From assembly GCF_032854445.1 (NCBI RefSeq), contig NC_088295.1:45557385-45621384 (forward strand): a DNA stretch of 64,000 bases, in the 5' to 3' direction. This DNA comes from Liolophura sinensis. Lineage: Eukaryota; Mollusca; Polyplacophora; Chitonida; Chitonidae. The notes under the pieces were generated by a model, which searched no databases, was not told the origin of the DNA, and saw nothing but the letters and a program-made list of their open reading frames with translations. A program made the position numbers and the translations under genes. Below are positions 36,696 to 50,000 of this stretch, piece after piece; position 1 is the stretch's first letter; the number at the start of each line of letters is the position of its first letter.

Positions 36696-36833
36696 ATTAG
36701 TCCTCTCCTAACAGTGATCAGCTGTGGTAGCTGTGTGTACCCGTTATCACACCTAAACATGTTTGCTTGATGGCTCCATGTTGTATGCGTATATACAAGC
36801 ACTGGCACATGTAAATAATAATAAGAATATGAT

Positions 36834-36836
<3 letters not shown>
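36696..36836 (+). repeat. 141-bp inverted repeat, left arm
   Basis: Matches the reverse complement of 38770-38910 over 141 bp with one mismatch that I could find. The inner edge abuts a TA microsatellite. Confidence 0.9.

Positions 36837-36920
<84 letters not shown>
36837..36920. repeat. (TA)n microsatellite, 84 bp
   Basis: Pure TA dinucleotide tract at the inner edge of the left inverted-repeat arm. Confidence 0.98.
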
Positions 36921-36921
<1 letters not shown>

Positions 36922-36924
<3 letters not shown>

Positions 36925-36953
36925 GCAGGGTTCTCTGCAGAGCACCCTGCTTT
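36922..36953. repeat. 32-nt near-perfect palindrome
   Basis: AAAGCAGGGT and ACCCTGCTTT pair as a 10-bp stem. The loop itself contains the palindrome CTCTGCAGAG. It directly follows the TA tract. Confidence 0.7.
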
Positions 36954-37889
36954 GTGTTGCTTACCAGTAGTGTAAACCAAGTCACACAGACGGTCTCACA
37001 GGTATTCTTTATCGATCTGTTGACAGGTAGACAGGTAACGCTAAATTAGCGAAGCATATCGCTAGAATTACCTCTCGGTTACCTGATCGGGCTGAAATAA
37101 ATGGCAGAGTGAACTATCATCGGGTTTCTGTGAGAATACGCAGAGCAGTGGGTTGAGCAGTGCGGGCAATTGTCCAGTATTTGTTGTCAATTTATAGCCT
37201 CGATTCAAGCCGATGTACATGTATGTATATTGTTATATCTACACATGTATGTACAAAACAGACATTTGCCCCTGTATATTAAACGATCGGTCATTTCTTG
37301 CAGGCGAAGTCGCGCCAGTCGGTATAAACAGCGACATGTGCACAAATGTAATGACACATAGATGCATGCACATCTTAAGGGTGTGATCGACATGTATTGC
37401 CATTGTTGTTCATACCTCAGTTTGACTCGGGATGGGTGCATTTCCCAGTCACAACATTATGACAGTTTTAGTCAATGTTTTTATGGGACCTTGGCATACT
37501 TCATATAGTGTGACAGCGAGCAAATGCCATCATTGTTTGTAGCGTAGTAATGCAGAGAATTGCCATATTTCCAGCCTTCAGGCTCACCTCAATATTGGAC
37601 GATAAACCAAGGTTATATCAGCTCATGCCCAGCAACTTATCAAAACAAGCAGTGTACTGAAGGTAAGTGATTAGGCTGTGTCAGTAATGTATATATATAT
37701 ACATTTATATATTCAGTTAAGTTCATAAAATTTACTTACGGTTCACATTTAAATATTTAGCTGTAGATATCAGTTTTCGCAAAGTTTTCTCTTTATTGAC
37801 ATGCCATTATTACATTAATTTCACACTTCAATCTAATTCAGCCCCAGTCTAATGTGTTAGTACTCTATGATACCAGATCCAATTAAATT
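36954..37889. other. Spacer inside the large inverted repeat, no gene seen
   Basis: Only short open frames without domains. It is a unique-looking sequence between the two arms. Confidence 0.4.
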
Positions 37890-38036
37890 TATATTTATTC
37901 ATTCATTTGATTGATGTTTTACGTATTACTGAAGAATATTTCACTTATAAACAACGGCGACCATCGTTATAGTGCATGGGAGGAAACTGGGCAGAGCCCG
38001 GGAGAAACCCACGACCATCCGCAGGTTGCTGAAAAT
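37890..38036 (-). repeat. SINE family A, 3' part, reverse
   Basis: ATTCATTTGATTGATGTTTT at the left, then GAATATTTCACTTATA, GGGAGGAAACTGGGCAGAGC and ACGACCATCCGCAGGTTGCT. The head is missing. It lies between the inverted-repeat arms. Confidence 0.8.
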
Positions 38037-38659
38037 ATAGCTTGAAACCTTGTCCTGACAATTTTACAGTAAAAGCTGGCAACTTCCAATAATGTAATTG
38101 CTACTGAAAAGAGCAAAACACGACCGAGGCATGGTGGGAAAGTGGCCGCTTGTAATATTGGAATTCTGTTCAGGCGGCCTTAACCCAACAGATGTATACG
38201 ACGAAAGGATCGATGGTAGGGAGGGTGGTGCTATGGAACAAACATTGTTATATACGTCCCCAGCTGTATAGATAAGGAAAAGGTCGGGTACAGGCACACG
38301 TAATACTTTACTATTCTTGTAAAGCAATGCATGGAGCCTGGCGTGTACGGACACCTGATAAATCCTTCCACTTGACACTTGCAGTCAGGCGATAAGTATT
38401 CAGCCAAGGGGCACTCAATTCCTGTGTAAAAACCTCACCCCACCGGCCGCTCAATCGATAGTCTAATTAAGCTTGAAGGAGAGAGGCCGTGACTTTGATT
38501 GAGATATGTTCCTAGAACTAATTACTTTCTCTCTACCCTGTAGTGCGCGCGTGTTAAGAAGTGGCTTAGACCCGCCGGAAAATCCAGTCACCACATGAAT
38601 GAAGCAGATTTCATTGTTCCAACAGATGATGGATCCACGTGGCAGGTAAATAAGGGAGT

Positions 38660-38910
<251 letters not shown>

Positions 38911-39246
38911 ATAATACAGGTTAGTTTTGCTTTTGTTTACTCTCTAAAGACGGCTGCATATGTATGTGACAGGTACACTGGCAGTGTTAACAATATTATA
39001 ATGCACCGTGAGATTGCAGAAAACTAAGGCATTTTACACTGTTGCCATGGTAGTTAGCGACAAAAATGATTTGTAGTCTACGATATACCTTCAAGAAATC
39101 GCGGCCTGTCATGCGATCAAATTGACAGAAAATAATAGAATATGAAACAAGAGCCAGGCAATTGTGGAAATTTGGCGTAACGTTACGACAAATGTTTTAT
39201 GTTTTAGCACCAATACATGGTCCCAAAATAAGTGTTTATTTATTTA

Positions 39247-39475
39247 TTTGATTCACTCAAAAATTAATCTGTTAATTTAAAAAGAAAGTCTGTTATCTGA
39301 GTGATGCTAGAATGTAATATGTTATTGCAGCAGATTGTTCGGTTAAATGCAACACATATATTCTGTTAATTCAACATAAAGATTCTATTAGCTTAACAGG
39401 ATATGTTGAATATGACAGAATATTGTGTTATAATAACAGAATACATTTTAGCAAGAATAATTTATAAACACGTAT
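39247..39475 (+). mobile_element. MITE related to 14352-14568
   Basis: The left end CACTCAAAAATTAATCTGTT, then GTCTGTTATCTGAGTGATGC, are shared (inverted) with the element ending at 58572. The interior has internal repeats of TTCTGTTAATTCAACA type. The right boundary is uncertain. Confidence 0.5.
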
Positions 39476-39479
39476 AAAG

Positions 39480-39583
39480 GTCGGCGGCCAGCATTATGGT
39501 GGGAGGAAACCGGGCAGTACCCGGGGGAAACCCACGATCATTCGCAGATTGCTCACAGACCTTCCCACGTAAGATCGGAGAAA
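39480..39583 (-). repeat. SINE family A, central fragment
   Basis: GCGGCCAGCATTATGGTGGG through CTTCCCACGTAAGATCGGAG; both ends are missing. Confidence 0.8.
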
Positions 39584-40817
39584 AAAAGTGTTGGAATCAC
39601 ATTCAAAATTTGAACATTTAACCAACGATTGATTTGTGAAATTCTCGCCCGTAGGTGTGAGCAGGTCGTTTTTTCTGTATAGTATTTAATACTGTCTACA
39701 TTCTTGTCTATCTACTGTAACGTATCAGTTTTATTGTTGATTTGGTGTTAACACAATCAATTAAATCCGTATTGATTTATTTCTCTTATACAATGTGAGT
39801 AAGATTTATCGGTGAAAGAAAGCAGTCAGCGCCTGGAGGCCATGTACCATCGAGTCCCGTTATATTTCTGGACAGGAAAAGCTGAATTCCAATAGGCTAT
39901 ACACACAAGTAAAACCATATCGTGGTTCAGTTCCTCATGTAAAATGTGAAACATATTCAAAAATCTACTATCTCCGAATATTTGACCTACTACTTGTCTT
40001 CAGTTAATTATTTTTTTTTAATACGGAGTGCTATATACAAGTTTATTTGATACTGTTCATGTCAAATGAGAACTACAGTATTTATCATTGGGTAAAATCG
40101 GATTTCCTTATTATGTGATATGGTAAATATAATAGTCCAGTTAATCACCGCAGTATAGAATGACTGTGATGGCTTTTATAGTACCGGTATTGTAAAAGAG
40201 ACTGGAAAACAAAATGGATTGTTAAAAAAAAGATGAACCGTCTTCCTATAGTTCTACACACTAAGGTTAAAAGAATTGAGTACCTGTATGGAAATGTATT
40301 TCGTGAGAGATCATCAGAACTATTTTCAATTTGGCGTCAACGTTATAGGCTTACGGTAAAACGGGTTTGAACCCACTATAAGTGTTTATACTCTGTCATG
40401 ATTTATCACTGAGTGTACTGACATTACACACCTGCTAATCTATATGCTTTACTCTGACCTCAACACGTTTGCGCCTCTTTCTCGGCCAAACGTATTTGCA
40501 TACCGTGCTGAGATCACGGACCAACAGTGGAGAGTTATATGTCATGTGAAGTACCGGCGATACACATGTTCAAGGTGCAGTGGTCGCTGAAAGATCTGGT
40601 GTCTTTCAGACGACGAATTATGAAATAGCTAGAGCCCTGGGCTTAAAGATTCAAAGGTAGGATACTTTAATCATACGTATACAAGCTCATAGTTACTGAA
40701 TCGGCGTCAGCCCTCTAATTAGCTACATCACATCCAGCTCTAGCCGTCAGTTGGTCATCTGTCGACTACTGGAATCGGGTTGATTTTCACAGGTGCTCGC
40801 TGCCCTGAGATACCAAC

Positions 40818-41060
40818 ATGAAGACGTCAACCGGGATGGAGTCTTGTTCTTCCCCCAGGGTAGTCGCCAAGGGAAATAACGACACCAAAATTCCGTCGAT
40901 CATGCAGCATCTTCCACTTAAAGTGACCGAGGTGTCCAAAGAAACCATCAAGAACTTTGCCCACACCAAGAGAGTGGGGAATTATTTGCTGGGTCGAACT
41001 CTGGGAGAAGGGTCGTTCGCCAAAGTCAAGGAAGGACTTCACGTTCTTACTGGAGAAAAG
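40818..41060 (+). CDS. HUNK: HUNK exon 1
   Basis: Encodes residues 1-81, ending EGLHVLTGEK with donor AAG|GTATGC, phase 0. It contains the glycine-rich nucleotide loop. Confidence 0.85.
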
Positions 41061-44000
41061 GTATGCATACAGTTAGATCAAAGTACTCCCCGAACTAATA
41101 ATCTTTTAAATAATTCTGTTATTGCAGCAGAGTATTCTGTTATTGCAGAAGATTATTCTGTTATTGCAGAAGAGTATTCCGCCTGTGCAGCATAGTATTC
41201 TGGTGCTGCAGTAGAATATTCTGTTAAATGTGGAACACGTATTATATTAATTCAGCATAAAGGAAATGACAGACCAACAGGATATTATGTTAAATATGAT
41301 TTATGTTCAAATAAGAGAATAGATTCTAGCATCACTTAGACAGTAGACTTTGTTTAAAATAGCAGAGTATTCTTTTTACTGTATTGTGGCTTTTCTTATT
41401 AATGCTTTCACTTCGGTACATACAAAAGTGTTTGCCATGTGTAGCTCTGTACTACAAAAGTTTTCAGCGTGTGAAAATATGTGTGAACAAAACCCTCATG
41501 TTTAAGTACCGTGTTTTGCGCGATGTCTATATGTGTACGAAAATACTCAAATTATAATTTAAGCCGCTTAATAAGAATATAGTCTAGAGTATAACTTGAG
41601 AGACAAATAGTCAAAGGATCTGTTATGTATCAAACCGTCTGATAATCTCCGACAGGCTTTAACCACCTTACAAACACTCCTGTTTACGTCGCCATATTTG
41701 TTCTAAAGATTTGCCGCTTTGCTTCGGACAAAAGTTCGCACGAGCTTTCGCTATATCGCGCTGTTCTTTGTTAGACAATGTTTCAATGAGTTTTGTATAT
41801 AAACTGTCAATTCCCGTTAAACCTATCCCAGTATTCTGTCATTGACAATTTGATATGATCGGCAGTGCGGAATAATATCTGTGTGGGATTTATCGAGTTA
41901 ATGCTTGTGCTATTTGGCTTTGTTTGTGTTTGCGCATACATGTTATACAGTCTAAACTTGTTTGTAATTGTATTTAAATCGTGTTCCATATTTAGACGCC
42001 CAGAAATACGATACTGTGTAAAGTTCTAAGGCCGTTTTATACACACCCATGCCTTCGGCCAGCAGTTCGGTGATTTGACCTTCATTTTGGGATTCTAATA
42101 CCTTATGAGAACTAGAGGACCAAGGGCAAACAAGGGCCCACTGACCGAGATTGCATTGTGTCCTTTTATTACCTTATGTATGGAGTATTACCGAGTGTAT
42201 CAACTAAATGCTCAGGAATCTTTCAAGAAAACCATATATAACGAAGCACGTCGCCCTGACATAGCGCTCCAATAAATGAGCTTTTAATATGTGTGTCAGA
42301 GAACAATTTGTTGTGTTTATGGCCTGTTGTGGATAACAACGGAACTAGCCGCTGTAAATCTGCCTCCTTTGTCCCAGTTTTAATTTGAAATATTATATCG
42401 CCAGAAGAAAGTCCATTGTCCAGAGTATATAGTGTATGCACAGCGCGTGATGCTGGCATAGTGTACAGACTGGGCCTTCTGTGCTATTTTGTGAACGGAT
42501 TTACTATGATAACCCTTCATTAATGTTGCATGACGCTGGCTAATGACGCTGTTATCAGAAAGGCTCGATTGGTATAGGAACCATACCAATGCTAATGTGA
42601 GCTTTAGTCCGCCGACTTGATGTTTAGAAACAACGGCCTTAGTTAGTTATAACGTTTATGGAACTTAAAAATTTTGAGACAATCTTTGTCTTAAGACAAT
42701 TAAAACAAATAATATAACTATAGTTATGTCTGAAGAATGGTAGAATCGGGCCTAAACGCCCACAGTCATGTTTTTTCTGACTATAACAATATAAGGTTGG
42801 TAACTATATAAATCAACGTTGAATCTTGAATTCTGACGAGGTCATGGGATATATACATGCGTGTGTATGGCGAAAAGGCAGAACAGAGTTCAGGTGCCAT
42901 CAACGGAAAACAGCCTAACCACTTATCGTGTTATAGAAAATAAATCATTACTTAAACCTAATAATTAGTGCTTTAAGTGTTCCCCATACCTCAGCGCGTT
43001 TTAGTTTGCCCTGAACGCCGATATCTCTTTTATGCAGCATCACATAAATAGAAAGTTGTGAAATGATGTGAAAATCACTTCAAAACTGGATGTGAAATAC
43101 TAGTACTTCATCCATGAACGTCTAGTGTTTTTTCTTTTAAACCTTCAGCAAGATAAGAATATGCTCAGTTTATATATTATAAATTGTAGATGTGGATACG
43201 AAGAAAGCAGGCAATTTTATAACAATCACACAATCGGTGAATCGGTTGCTCTATCAAGCCGATGTGTGAAAGTTTGTGATCAGTGAAATCTGCTGGAGGG
43301 AAGTTGCAAATAACAAAACATCTGAAAAGACTTGTGTCCACTAATTTGCATACTTGATTATATAGCCAATAAAAAGACGCAATACTGAAAATGATTTTCA
43401 AATTAATTATTCTTAATTTTCGTAGCAAAAGTCTGATATGAGATTAATGACTATATGTTTATTTACCATACTGTTTTCAAGATATTTGCGTATCACTACT
43501 ATCCTCTACTTCAGTCTCTTTAGGCATAACAGCTTTTCGGATTGGCTTGCTGTCCATGTTGGTTGCATTGCGTGAAGCACGTAGGCCTAAATATATCCCC
43601 GAATGTTTTGAATGATTTTGTGAATGTTTTTTGTGAATGTTTGCAAAGCTACGTAATAAATGTTCAATAGCATTACCTATAAAATTCAATAATTATCACA
43701 GAAAACTGTGAAAGTATATTGGCAAATCTTTACCGCCAACAATCCTACAGAATTTACACCCACAATCCCACCTACCCATGTATGACGATCCCCACTGCAC
43801 ATGCAACCAGATAGTCTAAAAATAGTCATTATATACATACAGGCAAATTGCTTGCGGAGAAAGCACATATACATTAGTGTAGATGGTATAAATTTTTGTA
43901 GATCAATGAAAGAATGAAAGATTCATCAAATCTGATCTTATAAATAACTTTGTTAAACAGCAAGGTTGTGTGCAAATTTCGCCCTAGTTCAACCTGTAAC

Positions 44001-47000
44001 TTGTAACTTCAAACTAGAATGGGTAAACTAAGTGTAGTTTGAAGTTAGAAGTTACAAAAGTCATCATTGCTTACGCCTCCACAAACGGAAACTATGCAGT
44101 GTCATACATCCGTGCCGACGCAGATTTTGCCGCTTAAGGAGGTTGCTTGATGATTTAGCCGTCTACTCAACATTTGTCGCGCTAAACACCTCCCACGTTG
44201 TCACTCATGAACGGTTGTTCACAACTAATTCCATGCATTATGAAAGACTTTTGTATTTGTTTTGTCGGCAGTTGACGGCAATATCATCCATCTCATGCCA
44301 ATAGCCAGCGTATAGCTGGTACGGTTTTATGGCCACAAATGTTTGCTCAGATTTCACATTTACGACATAGTTATCAGGGGTTATATAGCTACAGCAAACG
44401 CGGATTGATCTACACTGCCCTTATGATCTGGAAGTCACTGATTTGACAGAAACACCAAGATGTAGTTTGCCCATGATTCCTGCCAGTGTCAGTTTTAGAC
44501 AAAATTTAGGCATATACATGTGCAGGCCTGTACAGAAGAACCTGTAGTCCTGATTTTAACATACAATGGTGTACATATACATGTGGATTTATTTCCGTAT
44601 TTGTTTGACTGGTGTTTTATGCCGCACTTCGGAATAATTTACTTATATATATACGACGGCAGCCAGCGTGGATGGAACCAGCTTCCGGGAGAAACCCACG
44701 ACTATCAATTTTTGTCATAATTCTCAGAAAACGAAATCATAATTGCGACATAGTTCTCACGCAAACATGCCCATAATGTGTACATGTCATCATTGTTACA
44801 CTAGACACTGCCACTTTTTCAGTCTCCAGAGGTTGTTTTAATTTTTAAATATTCAACGACCTGCATGAAGAGCTCAAAAACAACAACACTAAAGTAATCA
44901 AACCAAAATGGTGATCATGCCAGGCAAGACATTTACCAAGTATTATCCGATCTTCGAGAACGTTCTGTAGATTTTGTAACCACTGATTGTTGATCCGGTA
45001 ATCCAGTACGCCACTCTAGGATACAAAGTGATCGGTTCGGCCGTTTTGATTCATGATTTTTAGTGCATTTGTATGATTCTTCTCTGGTACAGGTTGCCAT
45101 TAAGGTTGTGGACAAAAAACGGGCCAAAGAGGACAGCTATGTCCGTAAAAACATGCGACGGGAAGGTAAACTGCTGCAGATGGTGCACCATCCGAACATC
45201 ATCCGTTTGTACGAGATCATGGAGACCGAAAATAGCTACTACCTGGTTACTGAGCTGTGCAGAGGCGGAGACTTCATGGAGTATATTTGTCAAAAGAAAC
45301 GCCTGAACGAGAAAGAGGTGAAGAAATACATCCGCCAGATCATATCCGCTGTGGACTACTTACATCGCTTGGGAATTCTTCATAGGTAACAATCTGGAGA
45401 GAAGCGAAATAGAAGAAAAGTAACTCCGAACATTAAGTCATAGTGGACCTATATTTTGGTTGTGTATAAATGTATATAAGCTTATGTATTCTTTTCTGTA
45501 CATATTTCGGTGATAATGGCACAAACATAGTAGCCGAAATATAGATCAATGTTCGGATTTACTTCCTCTCTATTTTATGCAAAACTGATAGGTGGGTCTT
45601 TTGTCGCACAAGTGACGCAAGACTATTTTTTCATAGCATCTGGAATTTTGCCGTAAATTAGTTATTTTGTAGGTTTCTGAGTGTGTAGATCAGTATAATA
45701 TAGATATACATTTACACACATATGCCAGGTCACAGTCGGTGTTTCGTTGTAAATTTATGCTAGAATTACTCATATTCGAATAATAGACGTATTATAGAAT
45801 GTTGACCCATTTTGATTTGCCTTGGAATTTTGACAAGACAGTTCTTTGTTTTAATGGTTAATTACTAGTTACTAGTTATGTCACTTAATGAATCGATCTA
45901 ACTAAATTTATTCTTTATTTATATAGAGATCTGAAGGTCGAAAACCTGCTTTTGGATGAAAATGGAGACATTAAACTTATTGGTAAGTATAAAATGTTTC
46001 TTTTAATTTAATTTAATCATCAACAACAAAATACGTTGTTGTTTAGGAAGGAATACCATTCATGTGGAAATGAAACCCAGGCCTAAAACAGTTCCCTTTT
46101 CCTTTCAGATTTTGGTCTTAGCAATAGCATACGAGGCTCTACCATGAGAGAGGGACAAAGAATGCAAGAGTTTTGTGTCACCCAGTGTGGAAGCCCAGCG
46201 TACGCTGCGCCAGAATTGCTTGGGCATAAGCACTATGGGACAAAAGTGGATGCATGGAGCATGTAAGGGCCATTTTTTTGTATTATTCATTTTAGCCTAC
46301 AAATAGGTTGTACATTTGATGTCTTTTGCATACGCACTACGCATTCCAATACTCGACCCTGGACTTCCTTTTGTCCTCAGAAACACACCGAACAAGTTTG
46401 AAGTGGGTATGATGAAGAGTAGTGGAGAAATAGAAGGACGGTCATACATACATATATACATATACGTACTTATGTACATATATAAATGCAGAAATTCCCT
46501 ACTGCATAATGATATACGTTATCATATAGGGTCTCCTCCCACGCGGTAGGGGAGTTTCTAGTTCGAACTCTTTAATTGCTAAAATGGGTGAAAAAATTGT
46601 CCTACTGTCCCATGTGACTTATGAGAAATCATAAACAACTATTTTTGATGACGTATACTATAACACAGGGAAAATTCATTCAGTGTAAAGGAAAGGTGGG
46701 AAAAAAATTCAGGTGATGAAAGATTGTGAATATCAAAATAGGGGTCATTTGTGCTTCATTCGTCGTGAGATGTGAGTTGTCCAACAGTTTTTACGAGTCA
46801 CATGATAAAAGTAGGACTCTTTGGTCTTAAAGTGATCATAAAGTCTGCCACTATATATACATAGAATAAATGATACACACGGCACAGTTATCACATAAAA
46901 ATGTGTAAAAAAAATTCTATTAACTTTTGAAAGCCGAGAAGATAAAGTTCAGCATTGGGGATATGGCACTGACGGACAAAAGTCACTTCGAGTCGCTAAC

Positions 47001-50000
47001 TAGGCGAATCACTAGCGCTGAAAGCGTCAAGTGATAACTGGCTGTTACGGCAAAAAAAAAAACCCTATTAGGTTATTTCTCTTAGTGGATAGACAGATAT
47101 CGATACAATAAATTGGATTGTCAGTTTAAGTGTTAAACTGATGCATTTTGGACCACACATTTATGAGCAGGGAGCTGAAAACGGCTGCCCGTGACACAAT
47201 GCACACATGTTGGGCAGGACACTACAGTAACTTGTGAGGGTGAGCTGGCAAGAAAATGGTCTCGGGAGCGTCAATGCTTGAAGAAAAGTATTGAGACTTT
47301 GCATTACTTTTTCTTAGCAATGCCAGATTTAGTACGAAAATGTCTTCCCAAAATGTGAATGAAAGAGCCTGTTATCAAGCAAAAGGCCCTGCTATGTTCG
47401 GTTATTTCCCCAAAGTCGGTACAACCAACTAGGCCAAATGCTTACACCTATGGAGGACGAAGATGAGTGTGACCTCTATAACACGACGCTTGTGTCCACG
47501 AATAGCCCTGACCGAGCGCCAAACTGGAAGAAACACAGGCCCTTTGAACACGGAACAGACCTGATACTCTTTGGTGGAGTATCGAGCGTTTTTGTTTGTA
47601 TTTTCTCATTGTCACATTGTTTAATACCGATGGTACGGGAGAGGTCCTAGGTTTTGTGACGTCACTCTCAGCAGCTATACCATGGCAAAATGTCGTCACC
47701 AGATGAGTGGCCCTTTGAACGCGGAACACAGTTGATACTCTTTGGTTGGGTATCAGGCGTTTTTGTTTGTATTTTCTCAGGGTCACATTGTTTAATACCG
47801 TTTAGTACGGGAAAGCTCCTAGGTTTTGTGACGTCACTCTCGGTACCTGATTGTATACTCAACAATCTCTCGGCTATATCTCGGCTGCCATATAAGTCAG
47901 AAAGCCGGAGTGCCCCATTTCGTTAAAACGACGACAGCGAAATTGTATAACGTCGTAAAGAAGACATAAAATCATTGGCATATACTTCTCTGTCACCAAT
48001 GAAACCGGTGGCGTTAGAATTCGTCTAAGACTATATAGTTTCAATAGACTGGTATAGATTCGGTTTGGAAAACACTGTTTTCAATGTACTCAAAGGCCCC
48101 TTGAATAGGATAGGGCCCATTATCTCATACACCATCGTTTTACACACACCTGTTTCGTAATTTAAATAATTACACGGGGGCGAGTTTAATTCCATGGAAC
48201 TTGATCCGGGCACTGAACGGATCGTCTCTCAAATTACTAAGACAAATCTGAACTCACGCATCTACAGTATGCCCTATCAGGTTACCTAGTTAACTTTCTG
48301 AGTTAGGACACGACAGTCTCGCTTTGCTTATACACTGCTAATACACAACACATGCAGGACTAAGGGCAGATATAATTTCCAATGCTAAATCGTGACCAGC
48401 GAAACTACTGGCTCGTGTGAGGCTCGAATTCACGACTTAACGTGTCAACCCTTCGAAAATATACACAACTCATGGAACAGTAATATTCCGGATGAAGAAT
48501 TCAAAGAATTTCAATCCCACTGAGACCATGTATTGTCGGTAAAACTGAAAGGTTTTGGGAACCCATGGTTTCTGGTACATAAATGCACCTGCGCGGTCTT
48601 CATCTGCCTGCAACTGGATGCCCAATAAAATTATCTGTACTATAGAGGCTAGTGGATCTAGGCTAGAGGCTAGTAGTTAAAACAACAGCATGTATCTTTA
48701 AGAAGCATTGAGTGTAGTATAGTTTTTATATTGCATTTTTTAAAATACACTGTATTACCCAAAAAATTTTTTGGACAATGTACCTTTCCTGGTTACAGAT
48801 ATACGTGCAAATCGCTGGTTTCCCAGTAGTTCGTTTTAACAACGGCGCGTGGAATTAGTAATGTATATTTAAAACGTTCACATAGGGATCTGTATGCCCT
48901 GAAATGAAATGAATACCGGGTAAGATAGAAGAACTAGTATGTCGTTGAGAATAAATAATAAAAATATAAGACTTACAGCTTAGGGAGTCAATCCAGGGCT
49001 GCGAGGACTGTGTAATAATTGGCAAATGGTCACACGTAACCGCTGAAATACGGCCGCTTGTCAATTTACCTCATGCCGTTAGGGTTTATATTTCAACTGT
49101 TTATGTAAATGCTCAAATATTAGCAAATTACCCAAGCCCACGATCCCACCCCAACCCCGACTCCCCCAGCACGATGACTTAAGCAGAATTTGTTTTAAAA
49201 AATTGCAGTAATGTTAATTTTAATTTATTTGACTTCACTGGAATAGAATTATCGAAAATGCCATTTTTTATCACATTTAACATATAATAACATTAGAAGC
49301 CCAGATTCTATCAATGTATCCAGTATTTTCCTGCACGTTTAAATGTGACCTACATAGCCTCTACACGCTTTGGAAACAATATATTTGAAGATCTGATAAA
49401 ATTTCGTTAAATATATGTGGATATAATACAGTTTCAGATACTGGTGTAGAGTCCAGGCCTTCATATACATGGCCATCCGGGAACACTGAACGAAAATATA
49501 TGCATTTTCTGCTAAACTCTGATTAAGTCATAGTACAAGGGGGCGTGTAAATTGTTACTGTTGATGCATTTGCATGAACAGTTAGAATAACACCTTGACT
49601 AAGGTATATTGACAACAAAGTATTGATTTGTATATTATGCCGTACTCAAATATATTTCGTTTATATTATGAACCTTCCACTTGAGCGCAGGACACAGTCT
49701 GTCGGCTCATTATCTTCATGAAGAATATGACGGCTTGGAATAAAATCATTTTCATACATGTATTTGATAAATTTTCAGAGGTGTGAATATGTACGCTATG
49801 CTGACTGGTAGCTTGCCTTTCACCGTGGAACCTTTCAACATAAAAACTCTCCACAATAAAATGCTGACCGGACAGATGAACCCTGTGCCAGACTACCTTA
49901 CAAGAGGTACATATATATATATGGGCCTAAGCATACTAGATAACTTGCAATTGAAAGTCAGCAGCTTGCCACAAGTGAGCTGTTGAATGGGCAGGGGCAG

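Larger units (their letters stand above)
41379..45092 (+). other. HUNK intron 1, remainder
   Basis: Mostly unique AT-rich sequence. It holds a hairpin at 43996-44055 and a SINE fragment at 44587-44708. No other gene was seen. Confidence 0.5.
46263..49778 (+). other. HUNK intron 4
   Basis: A 3.5-kb intron with a 171-bp-spaced tandem duplication (47539-47841) and a short SINE remnant (49624-49672). Otherwise no feature was seen. Confidence 0.6.
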
